Assembly: GCA_017551505.1 (NCBI GenBank)
Contig: JAFZLL010000024.1
Span: forward strand, 1-44,456
Source: Eubacteriaceae bacterium
GTDB taxonomy: Bacteria > Bacillota > Clostridia > Eubacteriales > Anaerofustaceae
Length of the DNA: 44,456 nt
Direction: 5' to 3'
A program made the translations under genes and the position numbers. Below are positions 15,151 through 23,112 of this stretch, one piece after another (the first letter of the stretch is position 1; each line of letters begins with the position of its first letter). The notes below the pieces were generated by a model that was given only the letters and a program-made list of their open reading frames with translations, had not been told where the DNA came from and searched no databases.

Positions 15151-15965
15151 CTATGATAACAGACGTACATATGCACTTGACAGACGAAGCCTTTAACGAG
15201 GACAGGGACGAGATAGCGACATCTCTATCCAAAAACGGTGTAAAGTGGGCAATAACCAGCGGTTATGACACTAAAAGCAATTATCTGTCAGTCATTCTGG
15301 CCAGTTGGCACTACAACATCTACGCAACGGTCGGCATGCACCCTGAAACAGCTGACGAATATGACAAGGCCTTTGAAAACAATCTGAGAGAATTCTGCAC
15401 CAACGAGAAGGTCGTTGCGATCGGGGAGATCGGACTGGATTACCACTATGAAGACAACCCTCCCAGAGACATACAGAAGGATACTTTTCTAAAACAGCTG
15501 GTCCTGGCGCATGAACTGATGAAACCTGTCGTCGTACACTCCAGAGATGCTGCAGAGGATACTTTCGAGATGCTCAGGGATAATCTTCCAGAGAGAGGTG
15601 CCGTGCTCCACTCATTTTCACAGAGCAGCGAAATGGCTAAACGATATATGGAGATGAATGTCATGTTCTCGATCTCAGGCGTGGCTACTTTCAAGAATTC
15701 CGCCAAGGTCCGCGAAATGATAGAAACACTGCCGGTCGAACGCATCCTGATCGAGACAGACAGCCCTTACATGACGCCTGTTCCGAACCGGGGCAAACGC
15801 AACTGCCCGGCCTATGCCTCATTGACAGCCAGGACCGTCAGCGAGATCAAGGGAATGGACTACGGGGAATTCTGCGCTCAGGTCATCTCAAACGGAGAAA
15901 GGTTTTTCAAGATACTGCAGCGGGAACCGAAGAAGGAACGGTTCAAATTCAGGTTATTCAGCTGA
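15147..15965 (+). CDS. tatD: TatD-family metal-dependent hydrolase
   Basis: 272 residues. TatD proteins are TIM-barrel DNases/phosphodiesterases with two divalent metals. Ligands are visible: the HMH pair in ITDVHMHL, Glu in AIGEIGLDYHYE, His in PVVVHSRDA, His in VLHSFS and Asp in IETDSPYMTP. The ATG at 15147 overlaps the divIC stop by four bases; a second in-frame ATG two codons later is possible. There is no separate ribosome site, consistent with coupling. Pairing with divIC is unusual but may be simple operon packing. A strong hairpin follows the stop. Confidence 0.94.
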   Translation: MTMITDVHMHLTDEAFNEDRDEIATSLSKNGVKWAITSGYDTKSNYLSVILASWHYNIYATVGMHPETADEYDKAFENNLREFCTNEKVVAIGEIGLDYHYEDNPPRDIQKDTFLKQLVLAHELMKPVVVHSRDAAEDTFEMLRDNLPERGAVLHSFSQSSEMAKRYMEMNVMFSISGVATFKNSAKVREMIETLPVERILIETDSPYMTPVPNRGKRNCPAYASLTARTVSEIKGMDYGEFCAQVISNGERFFKILQREPKKERFKFRLFS

Positions 15966-16012
15966 ATGATATTGTCCGGGAAATGTATTCCCCTGACAGG
16001 ATGAGACGTCTA

Positions 16013-16042
16013 AAAAACTGCGGAAGCTGCTCCGCAGTTTTT
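16013..16042. terminator. Bidirectional terminator between tatD and the PP-loop gene
   Basis: AAACTGCGGA (16015-16024) and TCCGCAGTTT (16031-16040) form a perfect 10-bp stem with A-rich and T-rich flanks, working for the convergent genes on both sides. Confidence 0.88.
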
Positions 16043-16052
16043 CTGTTTTCGT

Positions 16053-16751
16053 CTATTTCTTTCCCACATAGCCCATTACGGCGTGTATGATACGCTCATC
16101 TGCTTCCGGGATCTTTCTTGTAAGGGATTTTACCAGTTCCTTCATCTCTTCCCTTTTTGTTGCCCCGTCTGCCGGACAGAGGCTGTCGATCACCGGTATG
16201 GAGAGCCTGTTAGTCGCATAGATCGTTTCCTTTTCCCTAAGATAGATCAGAGGCCGGATGACGGTGATGTTCTTTACATCCAGCAGCGTCACCGGGCTGA
16301 AGGTGTTCACCTTCCCATTATAGAGCATCTCCATCAGGAATGTTTCTATCAGGTCATCGGCATGGTGCCCCAAAGCCAGCTTATTGCAGCCGAACGCGAC
16401 CGCAGCGTTCACTAATGCCCCGCGTTTCATCTTTGAACACAGAGCACAGGGATTTTTCTCCCTGCGCTCTTTAAATATCACTTCTCCTATATGAGTCGGC
16501 ACGATTTTCAGATCGACATCTATTCCCCGGCAGAACTCCTCTAATGGCGTAAAATCCGCCCCGAAGCCAAGATCGACCGCTATAGCAGTGAGGCTGAACT
16601 TCTGCGGGGAGAATCCCCGAAATGCAGCTAAAGCCTTAAGCATGAGCATGCTGTCTTTTCCGCCGGATACGGCGACGGCGATATGATCGCCATCGTCGAT
16701 CATATGATAATCATCCGATGCACGGCGCAACTTGGATAAAATGTGTTTCAA
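16053..16751 (-). CDS. TtcA-like PP-loop ATPase, tRNA 2-thiocytidine biosynthesis
   Basis: 232 residues. TtcA-type proteins adenylate a tRNA base and insert sulfur using an Fe-S cluster. The PP-loop is SGGKDS at 29-34; the cluster cysteines are Cys101 and Cys104 (PCALCSKMKRG) and Cys191 (SLCPADG), and LGHHADDLIETFLM near 127-140 is typical. The start appears to be TTG 16749-16751, because the conserved lead-in KLRRASDDYHMIDDGDHI is in frame and no ATG comes earlier. GAGG lies unusually close (about two bases). The gene begins 4 bases after the stop of the giant coiled-coil gene and is probably translated by coupling to it. Clostridial members may modify another target. Confidence 0.85.
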   Translation of the reverse strand: MKHILSKLRRASDDYHMIDDGDHIAVAVSGGKDSMLMLKALAAFRGFSPQKFSLTAIAVDLGFGADFTPLEEFCRGIDVDLKIVPTHIGEVIFKERREKNPCALCSKMKRGALVNAAVAFGCNKLALGHHADDLIETFLMEMLYNGKVNTFSPVTLLDVKNITVIRPLIYLREKETIYATNRLSIPVIDSLCPADGATKREEMKELVKSLTRKIPEADERIIHAVMGYVGKK

Positions 16752-16755
16752 TTCC

Positions 16756-19700
16756 TCACAGGCTTTCTAACAGCGAGCCGCCTTTTTTATTCTCTTCCTC
16801 AGCCTTCTGGGAGGCAACTCTCATGGCTTCTTCCTGCTGGCGCAATAGCTGGGAGTTCCTGATAGCGTATTCCTGATCCGCTAAAGCTTTGCGTTTTTCC
16901 TCCAGACGGCGGGCGGCTTCGACACGCTCTTTTTCGAGATCTGCTATATTGCTCTCAACAGCTTTCGCTTTCTCGGCACGCTTTGCTGCCTCCTGCTGCT
17001 GACGCAGCATCTCTATCTGCTGCAGTCTCTCGCGTCTTGCCTCCTCAGCCAGCTGTTCGCGCATGGCTTTCTGTCTTTCAGCCTGGGTATTGATGTCTTC
17101 AATGCGCTGCTTGCGGGCTTCTTCGGCCTTTTTGAGTTCCTCGGCCTTCTTTTCCTGCTCTGCCCTTATCAGGTTCAAACGCAGCTCTTCCGCTCTCTGT
17201 GCAGCTGCCTGGGCCTCATGCTGCTTGCGGACTTTATCCAGCTCATCTTCCTGCCGTTTCTTGGCTTTCTCCAATTCTGCGAGCTGCTGCTGCCTGGCTT
17301 CTCCCAGCTGGCGCTCCTGGAGCAGTCTTTCCCGTTCCAGATCATCGGCTTTCTGAGCCAATTCGTCCTTTAATTTTGCTATGCGTTCTTCCTCGGCTCT
17401 GGATGCTTCCTCGATCTGGCGTTTTTTCTGTTCGGCCTCTTCGGCCTGCTCCGCCTTCAATCTGGCGATACGCTCCTCTTCGGCCCTGGATGCTTCTTCG
17501 AGTTCGCGCTTCTTCTGTTCGGCTTCCTGAGCCTGCTCCGCCTTCAACCTGGCGATACGCTCCTCTTCGGCCCTGGATGCTTCTTCGAGCTCGCGCTTCT
17601 TCTGTTCGGCTTCCTGAGCCTGCTCCGCCTTCAACCTGGCGATACGCTGTTCCTCGGCTCTCGTTGCGGCTTCGAGCTCGCGCTTCTTCTGTTCGGCTGC
17701 TTCCGCCTGCTCTGCCTGAAGCTTCGTCAAACGTTCCGCCTCTTCCTTGGCGGCAGCCTGAAGCCTTTCAGACTGCAGACGTCTTTCCTTTTCCAGAGCA
17801 TCAGCCTGCTTAGCCTGTTCCATCTTCAGTTTTGCCAGTCTTTCAGCTTCTGCCTTCTGGGCTTCAATCTGAGCTTCGTTCTGACGGCGTGCTTCTTCGA
17901 GAGCCTGTGCATTCCTTATCTGTTCTTCCTTGATGGCTTTCAAACGGGCTTCTTCTGCTCTCTGTGCGGCAGCTTCCTTTTCATATTGCTCATGCACTTT
18001 AGCCAATTCTTCTTCATGCCGCTTCTTTTCAGCTTCCAGTTCCTGCGCTTGCCTGTTCTGCTCAGCCCTGAGTTCCTTCAAACGCTGCTCTTCGGCCCTT
18101 ATAGCCGTCTCGATCTGACGCTTCTGTTCTTCGACTTCCGCAACCTGCTGAGCCTTTAATTTGGCGATGCGCTCCTCTTCGGCTTTAACAGCCTCCTGGA
18201 GCTGGCGCTTCTGCTCTTCGACCTCTTCAACCTGCGCCGCTTTCAGGCCGGCGATGCGCTCCTCTTCGGCTTTAACAGCCTCCTGGAGCTGGCGCTTCTT
18301 CTCTTCGACCTCTTCAACCTGCGCCGCTTTCAGGCCGGCGATACGTTCCTCCTCGGCTTTAACGGCTGCCTGGAGCTGGCGCTTCTGCTCTTCGGCTTCC
18401 GCAGCCTGTTGTTCCTTTAATTTGGCGATGCGCTCCTCTTCGGCTTTGACAGCGGCCTCGAACTGGCGCTTCTGCTCTTCGACCTCTTCATCCTGCGCTG
18501 CTTTCAGGCTGGCGATACGCTCCTCCTCAGCGCGCTGGGATGCCGCGATCTCTTCCTCATGCTGTTTATTTACCTTCTGCAGGGCTTCTCTCTGCTGGCG
18601 CTCGATAGCCAGCTGCATTTCCTGAGCTTCCTCTGCCTGCTTTATCGCTGCAGCTTTCCTGGCCTGTTCCTCTTCGATAGCTTTTAAGCGCTCTTCCTGG
18701 GCTTTCTGTGCCGCCACATTTATTTCGTGCTGCCTCTTAGCCTCTTCCAATTCTGCCCGCTGAGCTTCCAAAGCGCGCTGCTGCTCTTCCAGTTCCCTGA
18801 CATGAGCTTCTCGCTGACGTGCGAACTTCTCGCTCATATCACGTATGTTCTTTTCCTGGAAATTCTTTGCTTCCTCAATGGCGCGTCTTTGTTCTTCGAT
18901 GCGTGCCATCTGTTCTTCGATGCGGACCTGCTCGCTGTTCTTAATGCTTTCCAGCTCGGCACGCTTTTTTTCGAATTCCTGATCATGCCTGGCCATGCTT
19001 TCCTCGAAGGCTTTTCTCTGCTCTTCAAGCTTGGCCTTTTCTTCCCTGATACGTTGGCTCTCAGCGTCGTAAGCCTTCTTTTCGTCTTCCAGCTTCCTGG
19101 CTTCTTCGCTCTTCGTGGCCTCAAGCTTCTCGCTCATCTCCCGGAGCATACGCTCTTGCTCGGCGCGCTGGGCATCCATAGCCCGTTTTTCTTCCTCGAG
19201 GGCAGCCATCTGGTCTGCCAGGCGCTGCTTTTCACTTGTGTGGAGAGCTTCTATCTCCCTGAGCTTCTTTTCATATTCCGCCTGCTGAGCGGCCTTGTCT
19301 GCCTCGAATTTCTTTTTCTGCTCTGCCAACAGCTTCGTTTCTGTATTCTTGAGGTTCTGCAGGGCGAGGTATTCATCCTCAATCTGTTTCTGTCTGGCCA
19401 GATTCTCTCTGTCCAAGGCCCTGCGTTTTTCCTCGATCTCGATGGCTTCGGATTCCTTAAGTGCTTCCAGCGCCTGATGTTCCTGAGCAAGCTGCTGCCT
19501 CTTTTCCTCGGCGCCTTCCTCCAGAGCTTTGCGCTGTTCTTCAATATACTTTAACTGAGCCCTTCTCTCGGCTTCCAGATCAGCCTGCTGGCTTGCCAGC
19601 TCATCCAATTGGCTGGCTCTCTCCTTCTGGAGACGCTCCCTCTCCATCTCGATCTTATGGATCTCTTCCTGATGCTCTTCGAGAAGTCTTGCCTTTTCCT

Positions 19701-22700
19701 TTTCGATCTCCTCTTCGGACTTGCGCCTTTCTTCTTCGGCGATGCGCGCGGCTTCCTTCTGTTTTATCAGTTCATTGCGCTCCTTATAGAGTCTCAGAGC
19801 GTCCTCCTGCTCGATCTCCAGTCTGTTCCTTTCTTCTTCGATGATCTGACGGCGCAGCCTCTCCTCTTCGGTCCGACGGAGGCTTTCCCTTTCCTGCTCG
19901 CGGTATTTCTCCAGTTCCGCTCTTTCTTTAGTAGTGAGTCCGTCATCACGGCGCGAGAACCTGAATTCGTCCAGATCGTCGTCATTTATCAGGGAGCGCC
20001 TGTTCCCGGACAACCTCGAATCGATCGACCGGCTTATACTGCGTCCCATATTCGGTGAATCCGAAGGGGTTATATCATCCACAAGGATATCGGGGTAGCG
20101 GCTGCTCCGGCGCGCGGTGTAACGTTCATCGCTCCTCATCTCCCTTTGATCCATCTGCACATATCTGCGCAGCAGGTCTCTTTCCATATCCTCAAGATCC
20201 TTCGTCTTTGTGGATAGGTTCATGTACATCGATTTAATATCGGTTACTATCGAATCGAGTATTTCTTTCTTTCTTATACCTCCAAGGACCTCGTTGACCG
20301 TTTTGTCGGTGCGGTCCTCGCTGCTGTTCTTGCGGCCAGATTTGCTGTCGTCCATTGTATGGATCACCTCTTGTGTCTCTTCTTCTTCTGCCGGCGTACT
20401 GTTATCGATCTGTTGAGGCTCGCCGATCACCTGTTCATCTGTCTGTTCATCTGCCTGTCCGTCGCTTCCCGGATCAGCGGATACCGCCGCTTCTTCTGCT
20501 TTAACTGCTTCTTTTACAAACACGGATTCTTCCGGCAGGATAACGACTGCAGGTTCAGCCTCGACCGCTTTTTCAGGTTCCTGTGCGGGAACGGGTTCTT
20601 CGGGCAGGACAACGTCTGCAGGCTCAGCCTCGACCGCTTTTTCAGGTTTCTGTGCGGGAACGGGTTCTTCGGGCAGGACAACGTCTGCAGGCTCAGCTTC
20701 GGCATTGGCCATAGCTTCCTCTGCGGTCCTCTGCGCCTCGGCGGCTTTCAGCTCCGCATTCTCAGCCTTTATCCTGACATCCTCTGTCTCGCGCTCCATC
20801 ATTGCTATAAGGCTGTCGATCTGCTGCTGCTTGTCAGTGATCAGCTTCTCGAGATTATCGATCCTGCGCTGCAGTTCGTCGGTGATCGCGTCTTCCACCT
20901 GCTCTTCCACTGAAGGATGCCTTCCCTTAAGGTCGTCCTCCAAGTCGAGCGAGAATAGCTCGTCCGGCTCGCCCATCGGCTGGTTCATCACCCTTTCGAT
21001 GATATCCTCGTCGCTCTCCGGAGCGTCCTGGCTGTCAGGGATCAGTACCGCTTCCTGTATCTGATTCAAAAACTCTTCGTTCGAATCGGAAAGATCGATC
21101 TGGCTCGCTCTGAAGAAAGCGGATACACTGTCCTCATCATCTTCATCGTCGTAATCATCGTAATCATCAAAGACCATCTGAGGCTTTGCGTTGAAATCAA
21201 AGCCGCCTGAGGATATACTGTCTGACTGCAGTTCGGCCGACAGGCGATCCATCGGTGTGGATGTGTCCTCTTCGGCTGCCTTTTCTTCTGTCTGGTCTTC
21301 TGTCTTTTCCTCCGCCTTCTCTGCCGTTCCCAAAGGCAGGGCGGTGCTTTCTTCAGTATCTTCAGCAGGCCCGCCTGCGAGAGGCAGCACCGGAGCTTCC
21401 GCCGATGAGGGCATTGCTTCCGGCATATGCTCTTCTGCAGCAGGCGCATTCTCGAATTCGTCAAAGGAGAACGGTACAGCTTTATCTTCGGGCTGCATCT
21501 CTTCGGCAGAGCGTTCCTCCGGCATATCGTCAGAGGCCGATCCCGCACTGTTTCCTTCTTCGGCGGCAATTTCCCGGGGAATATGGCTCTCCTGGTCCGC
21601 CGGCACTGCAGCTTCTTCCGGATCCAGCACCGGGGCGGCGTCATATTCGGCTGCAGGTCCTGCAGTCTCGGTCTTTTCGTCACCGGCCTCGTCGTTCTGG
21701 ATCTCGCTGACCGGAGGAGCCTCCGTCTTTTCAGGAACGGCTTCGGATACCGGCGTCCCTGAGTCTTCCGCTTCCTGAACAGGCTGCGGTGATCCTTCGG
21801 CAGCATCAGTATCAGACTCTCTGATAAGATCGTCATTCATGATGATCCTGAAGGCGGGAGGCGCCTCCTGGATGACCTTTTCAGCCGCGGCCTCGGCGAG
21901 CTGTGCTTTCTCGACGGGCAGGTCGATCGTCTCATCGATCAGCCCGCTTAAAAGGTCTCCGCCGTCTAAAAGATCCGGAAGAGCATCCTGCATTGCGGGC
22001 AGCTGGACGTCAGGTCCGGCGTCGGTCCCGGACTCCGGTGCTTCCCGAACCGTCACAGATGCTTTTTCGGCAGCATCCTGCCCGTCGGTCGGAAGATCCA
22101 GATCCATCAGCGCGGATGAGACCAGCGTACTGTCCCCGACAGATACATCCACGCCGAGGTCGTCAGGCAGGTCATAATCGAAATTCATGTCCAGCAGATC
22201 GATGGATGAATCTTCCCCGTCATTGAAATCATAGTCGTCATATAATTCCGGCTGGAGCTCGTTTGCTCCCACACTGCCGTTATCCTCAGCAGCGCCTGTG
22301 TCCTGCAGCTTCTTCACTCTCAGCACGCCGGTGTCAGCAGCGGCAGCGGCAGCCGTTGCAGGCACCTTTTCACCCTCATCATTTAAAGCGCTGACTGTAT
22401 AGAAGCCCTCACTGCTGTTCTCTGCAAGGGCCGGCCTCTCTTCCGTATATCCTTCCTCTCCGGCAGATCCGTCACCGATGTTATCTGCAGAGTAGCCGGG
22501 AACGGCATTCCCGTCATATTCATCATCATACTCGTATTCATCATCGTATTCGTATTCATCGTCATATTCGTCGGGCTCGCTCCTCATCAGGAACCTGACC
22601 ATAAGACCAAGCCATGTATCCCAGACCAGGCTTATTCCGAAAGGCACTAGATTATCTCTGAGGTTGACGTTGAAGCCGAGGACCGCGGCCGCTCCGGCAC

Positions 22701-22944
22701 CGACATCGGCCATGACGATACCCAGAACGTCCAGGAAGACGCTGCGGGCCGGATCCAGTGAATACATCCAGAAAGCAATATAGACTGCTATTTTTATCGC
22801 CACCAGTATATGGAAGATGTTCACGAACGCTTCCGCAACGTTTATGCCCGCCACTACGGAGGCGTAATAGGCGACAAAATAACCCAGTATCAGCGTCACC
22901 GCGTCCACTATGATCATGATTATTCTTTTAATCCACGAGTTCAT
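16756..22944 (-). CDS. Giant membrane-anchored coiled-coil protein with tandem repeats
   Basis: 2062 residues, by far the longest gene here; function unknown. Residues 1-125 contain four predicted membrane helices (about 7-31, 38-62, 70-95, 100-120), loosely like the membrane part of CapD/EpsC-type proteins. A Tyr/Asp/Glu repeat (about 127-147) follows, then some 850 residues of acidic, Pro/Ala/Glu-rich, low-complexity sequence including a 23-residue repeat near 742-810. From about 1000 to 2050 the protein is continuous Glu/Lys/Arg/Gln/Ala helix with two blocks of 29-residue repeats (about 1450-1620 and 1740-1855). It ends KKGGSLLESL. GAAGGA lies 8 bases before the ATG and a good promoter lies upstream. 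A scaffold or spacer running from the membrane into the cytoplasm is the simplest reading; orientation is inferred. Confidence 0.9.
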   Translation of the reverse strand: MNSWIKRIIMIIVDAVTLILGYFVAYYASVVAGINVAEAFVNIFHILVAIKIAVYIAFWMYSLDPARSVFLDVLGIVMADVGAGAAAVLGFNVNLRDNLVPFGISLVWDTWLGLMVRFLMRSEPDEYDDEYEYDDEYEYDDEYDGNAVPGYSADNIGDGSAGEEGYTEERPALAENSSEGFYTVSALNDEGEKVPATAAAAAADTGVLRVKKLQDTGAAEDNGSVGANELQPELYDDYDFNDGEDSSIDLLDMNFDYDLPDDLGVDVSVGDSTLVSSALMDLDLPTDGQDAAEKASVTVREAPESGTDAGPDVQLPAMQDALPDLLDGGDLLSGLIDETIDLPVEKAQLAEAAAEKVIQEAPPAFRIIMNDDLIRESDTDAAEGSPQPVQEAEDSGTPVSEAVPEKTEAPPVSEIQNDEAGDEKTETAGPAAEYDAAPVLDPEEAAVPADQESHIPREIAAEEGNSAGSASDDMPEERSAEEMQPEDKAVPFSFDEFENAPAAEEHMPEAMPSSAEAPVLPLAGGPAEDTEESTALPLGTAEKAEEKTEDQTEEKAAEEDTSTPMDRLSAELQSDSISSGGFDFNAKPQMVFDDYDDYDDEDDEDSVSAFFRASQIDLSDSNEEFLNQIQEAVLIPDSQDAPESDEDIIERVMNQPMGEPDELFSLDLEDDLKGRHPSVEEQVEDAITDELQRRIDNLEKLITDKQQQIDSLIAMMERETEDVRIKAENAELKAAEAQRTAEEAMANAEAEPADVVLPEEPVPAQKPEKAVEAEPADVVLPEEPVPAQEPEKAVEAEPAVVILPEESVFVKEAVKAEEAAVSADPGSDGQADEQTDEQVIGEPQQIDNSTPAEEEETQEVIHTMDDSKSGRKNSSEDRTDKTVNEVLGGIRKKEILDSIVTDIKSMYMNLSTKTKDLEDMERDLLRRYVQMDQREMRSDERYTARRSSRYPDILVDDITPSDSPNMGRSISRSIDSRLSGNRRSLINDDDLDEFRFSRRDDGLTTKERAELEKYREQERESLRRTEEERLRRQIIEEERNRLEIEQEDALRLYKERNELIKQKEAARIAEEERRKSEEEIEKEKARLLEEHQEEIHKIEMERERLQKERASQLDELASQQADLEAERRAQLKYIEEQRKALEEGAEEKRQQLAQEHQALEALKESEAIEIEEKRRALDRENLARQKQIEDEYLALQNLKNTETKLLAEQKKKFEADKAAQQAEYEKKLREIEALHTSEKQRLADQMAALEEEKRAMDAQRAEQERMLREMSEKLEATKSEEARKLEDEKKAYDAESQRIREEKAKLEEQRKAFEESMARHDQEFEKKRAELESIKNSEQVRIEEQMARIEEQRRAIEEAKNFQEKNIRDMSEKFARQREAHVRELEEQQRALEAQRAELEEAKRQHEINVAAQKAQEERLKAIEEEQARKAAAIKQAEEAQEMQLAIERQQREALQKVNKQHEEEIAASQRAEEERIASLKAAQDEEVEEQKRQFEAAVKAEEERIAKLKEQQAAEAEEQKRQLQAAVKAEEERIAGLKAAQVEEVEEKKRQLQEAVKAEEERIAGLKAAQVEEVEEQKRQLQEAVKAEEERIAKLKAQQVAEVEEQKRQIETAIRAEEQRLKELRAEQNRQAQELEAEKKRHEEELAKVHEQYEKEAAAQRAEEARLKAIKEEQIRNAQALEEARRQNEAQIEAQKAEAERLAKLKMEQAKQADALEKERRLQSERLQAAAKEEAERLTKLQAEQAEAAEQKKRELEAATRAEEQRIARLKAEQAQEAEQKKRELEEASRAEEERIARLKAEQAQEAEQKKRELEEASRAEEERIARLKAEQAEEAEQKKRQIEEASRAEEERIAKLKDELAQKADDLERERLLQERQLGEARQQQLAELEKAKKRQEDELDKVRKQHEAQAAAQRAEELRLNLIRAEQEKKAEELKKAEEARKQRIEDINTQAERQKAMREQLAEEARRERLQQIEMLRQQQEAAKRAEKAKAVESNIADLEKERVEAARRLEEKRKALADQEYAIRNSQLLRQQEEAMRVASQKAEEENKKGGSLLESL
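17378..17725. repeat. In-frame 87-bp tandem repeats, block A
   Basis: Four units of 87 bases in exact register start at 17378, 17465, 17552 and 17639 (marked by GCGATACGCTC-type sequence). Each encodes 29 residues of the type ELEEASRAEEERIARLKAEQ followed by AQEAEQKKR on the minus strand. The middle copies are nearly identical at DNA level, indicating recent duplication or gene conversion. Confidence 0.92.
18077..18598. repeat. In-frame 87-bp tandem repeats, block B
   Basis: Units begin at 18164, 18251, 18338, 18425 and 18512, always 87 bases apart, with a diverged unit before the first. Each encodes 29 residues of the type QLQEAVKAEEERIAGLKAAQ then VEEVEEQKR. The 18164 and 18251 copies are the most alike. 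Same unit length as block A but a different consensus. Confidence 0.92.
20514..20720. repeat. In-frame 69-bp tandem repeats
   Basis: About three units of 69 bases encode EAEPADVVLPEEPVPAQKPE plus KAV on the minus strand (23 residues). Two copies are almost identical; the third has diverged. It lies in the disordered acidic region, before the coiled coil. Confidence 0.85.
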
Positions 22945-23013
22945 ATCCGTTATCCTTCATCTTTATATGTATGCTGAGGGCATGACAAAACAAGGCGTAT
23001 AATATTTCATTTT

Positions 23014-23043
23014 ATTATATCACCGCATTCGAACATAAAACAA
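23014..23043 (-). promoter_or_regulatory. Promoter of the giant coiled-coil gene
   Basis: On the minus strand TTGTTT (23038-23043), 18 bases, TATAAT (23014-23019), leaving a leader of about 60 bases. The gene is thus expressed apart from the PBP operon upstream. Confidence 0.65.
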
Positions 23044-23063
23044 GTTTTTTCACAATATGAAAC

Positions 23064-23090
23064 AAGGGGCTTCACAGGATGAAGCCCCTT
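23064..23090 (-). terminator. Terminator of the protease/PBP operon
   Basis: AAGGGGCTTCA (23064-23074) and TGAAGCCCCTT (23080-23090) make a perfect 11-bp stem beginning 23 bases after the PBP stop. The T run on the minus strand is interrupted (GTTTCATATT). Confidence 0.75.
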
Positions 23091-23112
23091 GGTATCCGTA
23101 TTTATCTCGCAT

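Noticed and set aside
17378-18598. Regularly spaced repeats as a possible CRISPR array
   Set aside because: Units are contiguous 87-bp coding repeats without unique spacers, in frame with a single long protein.
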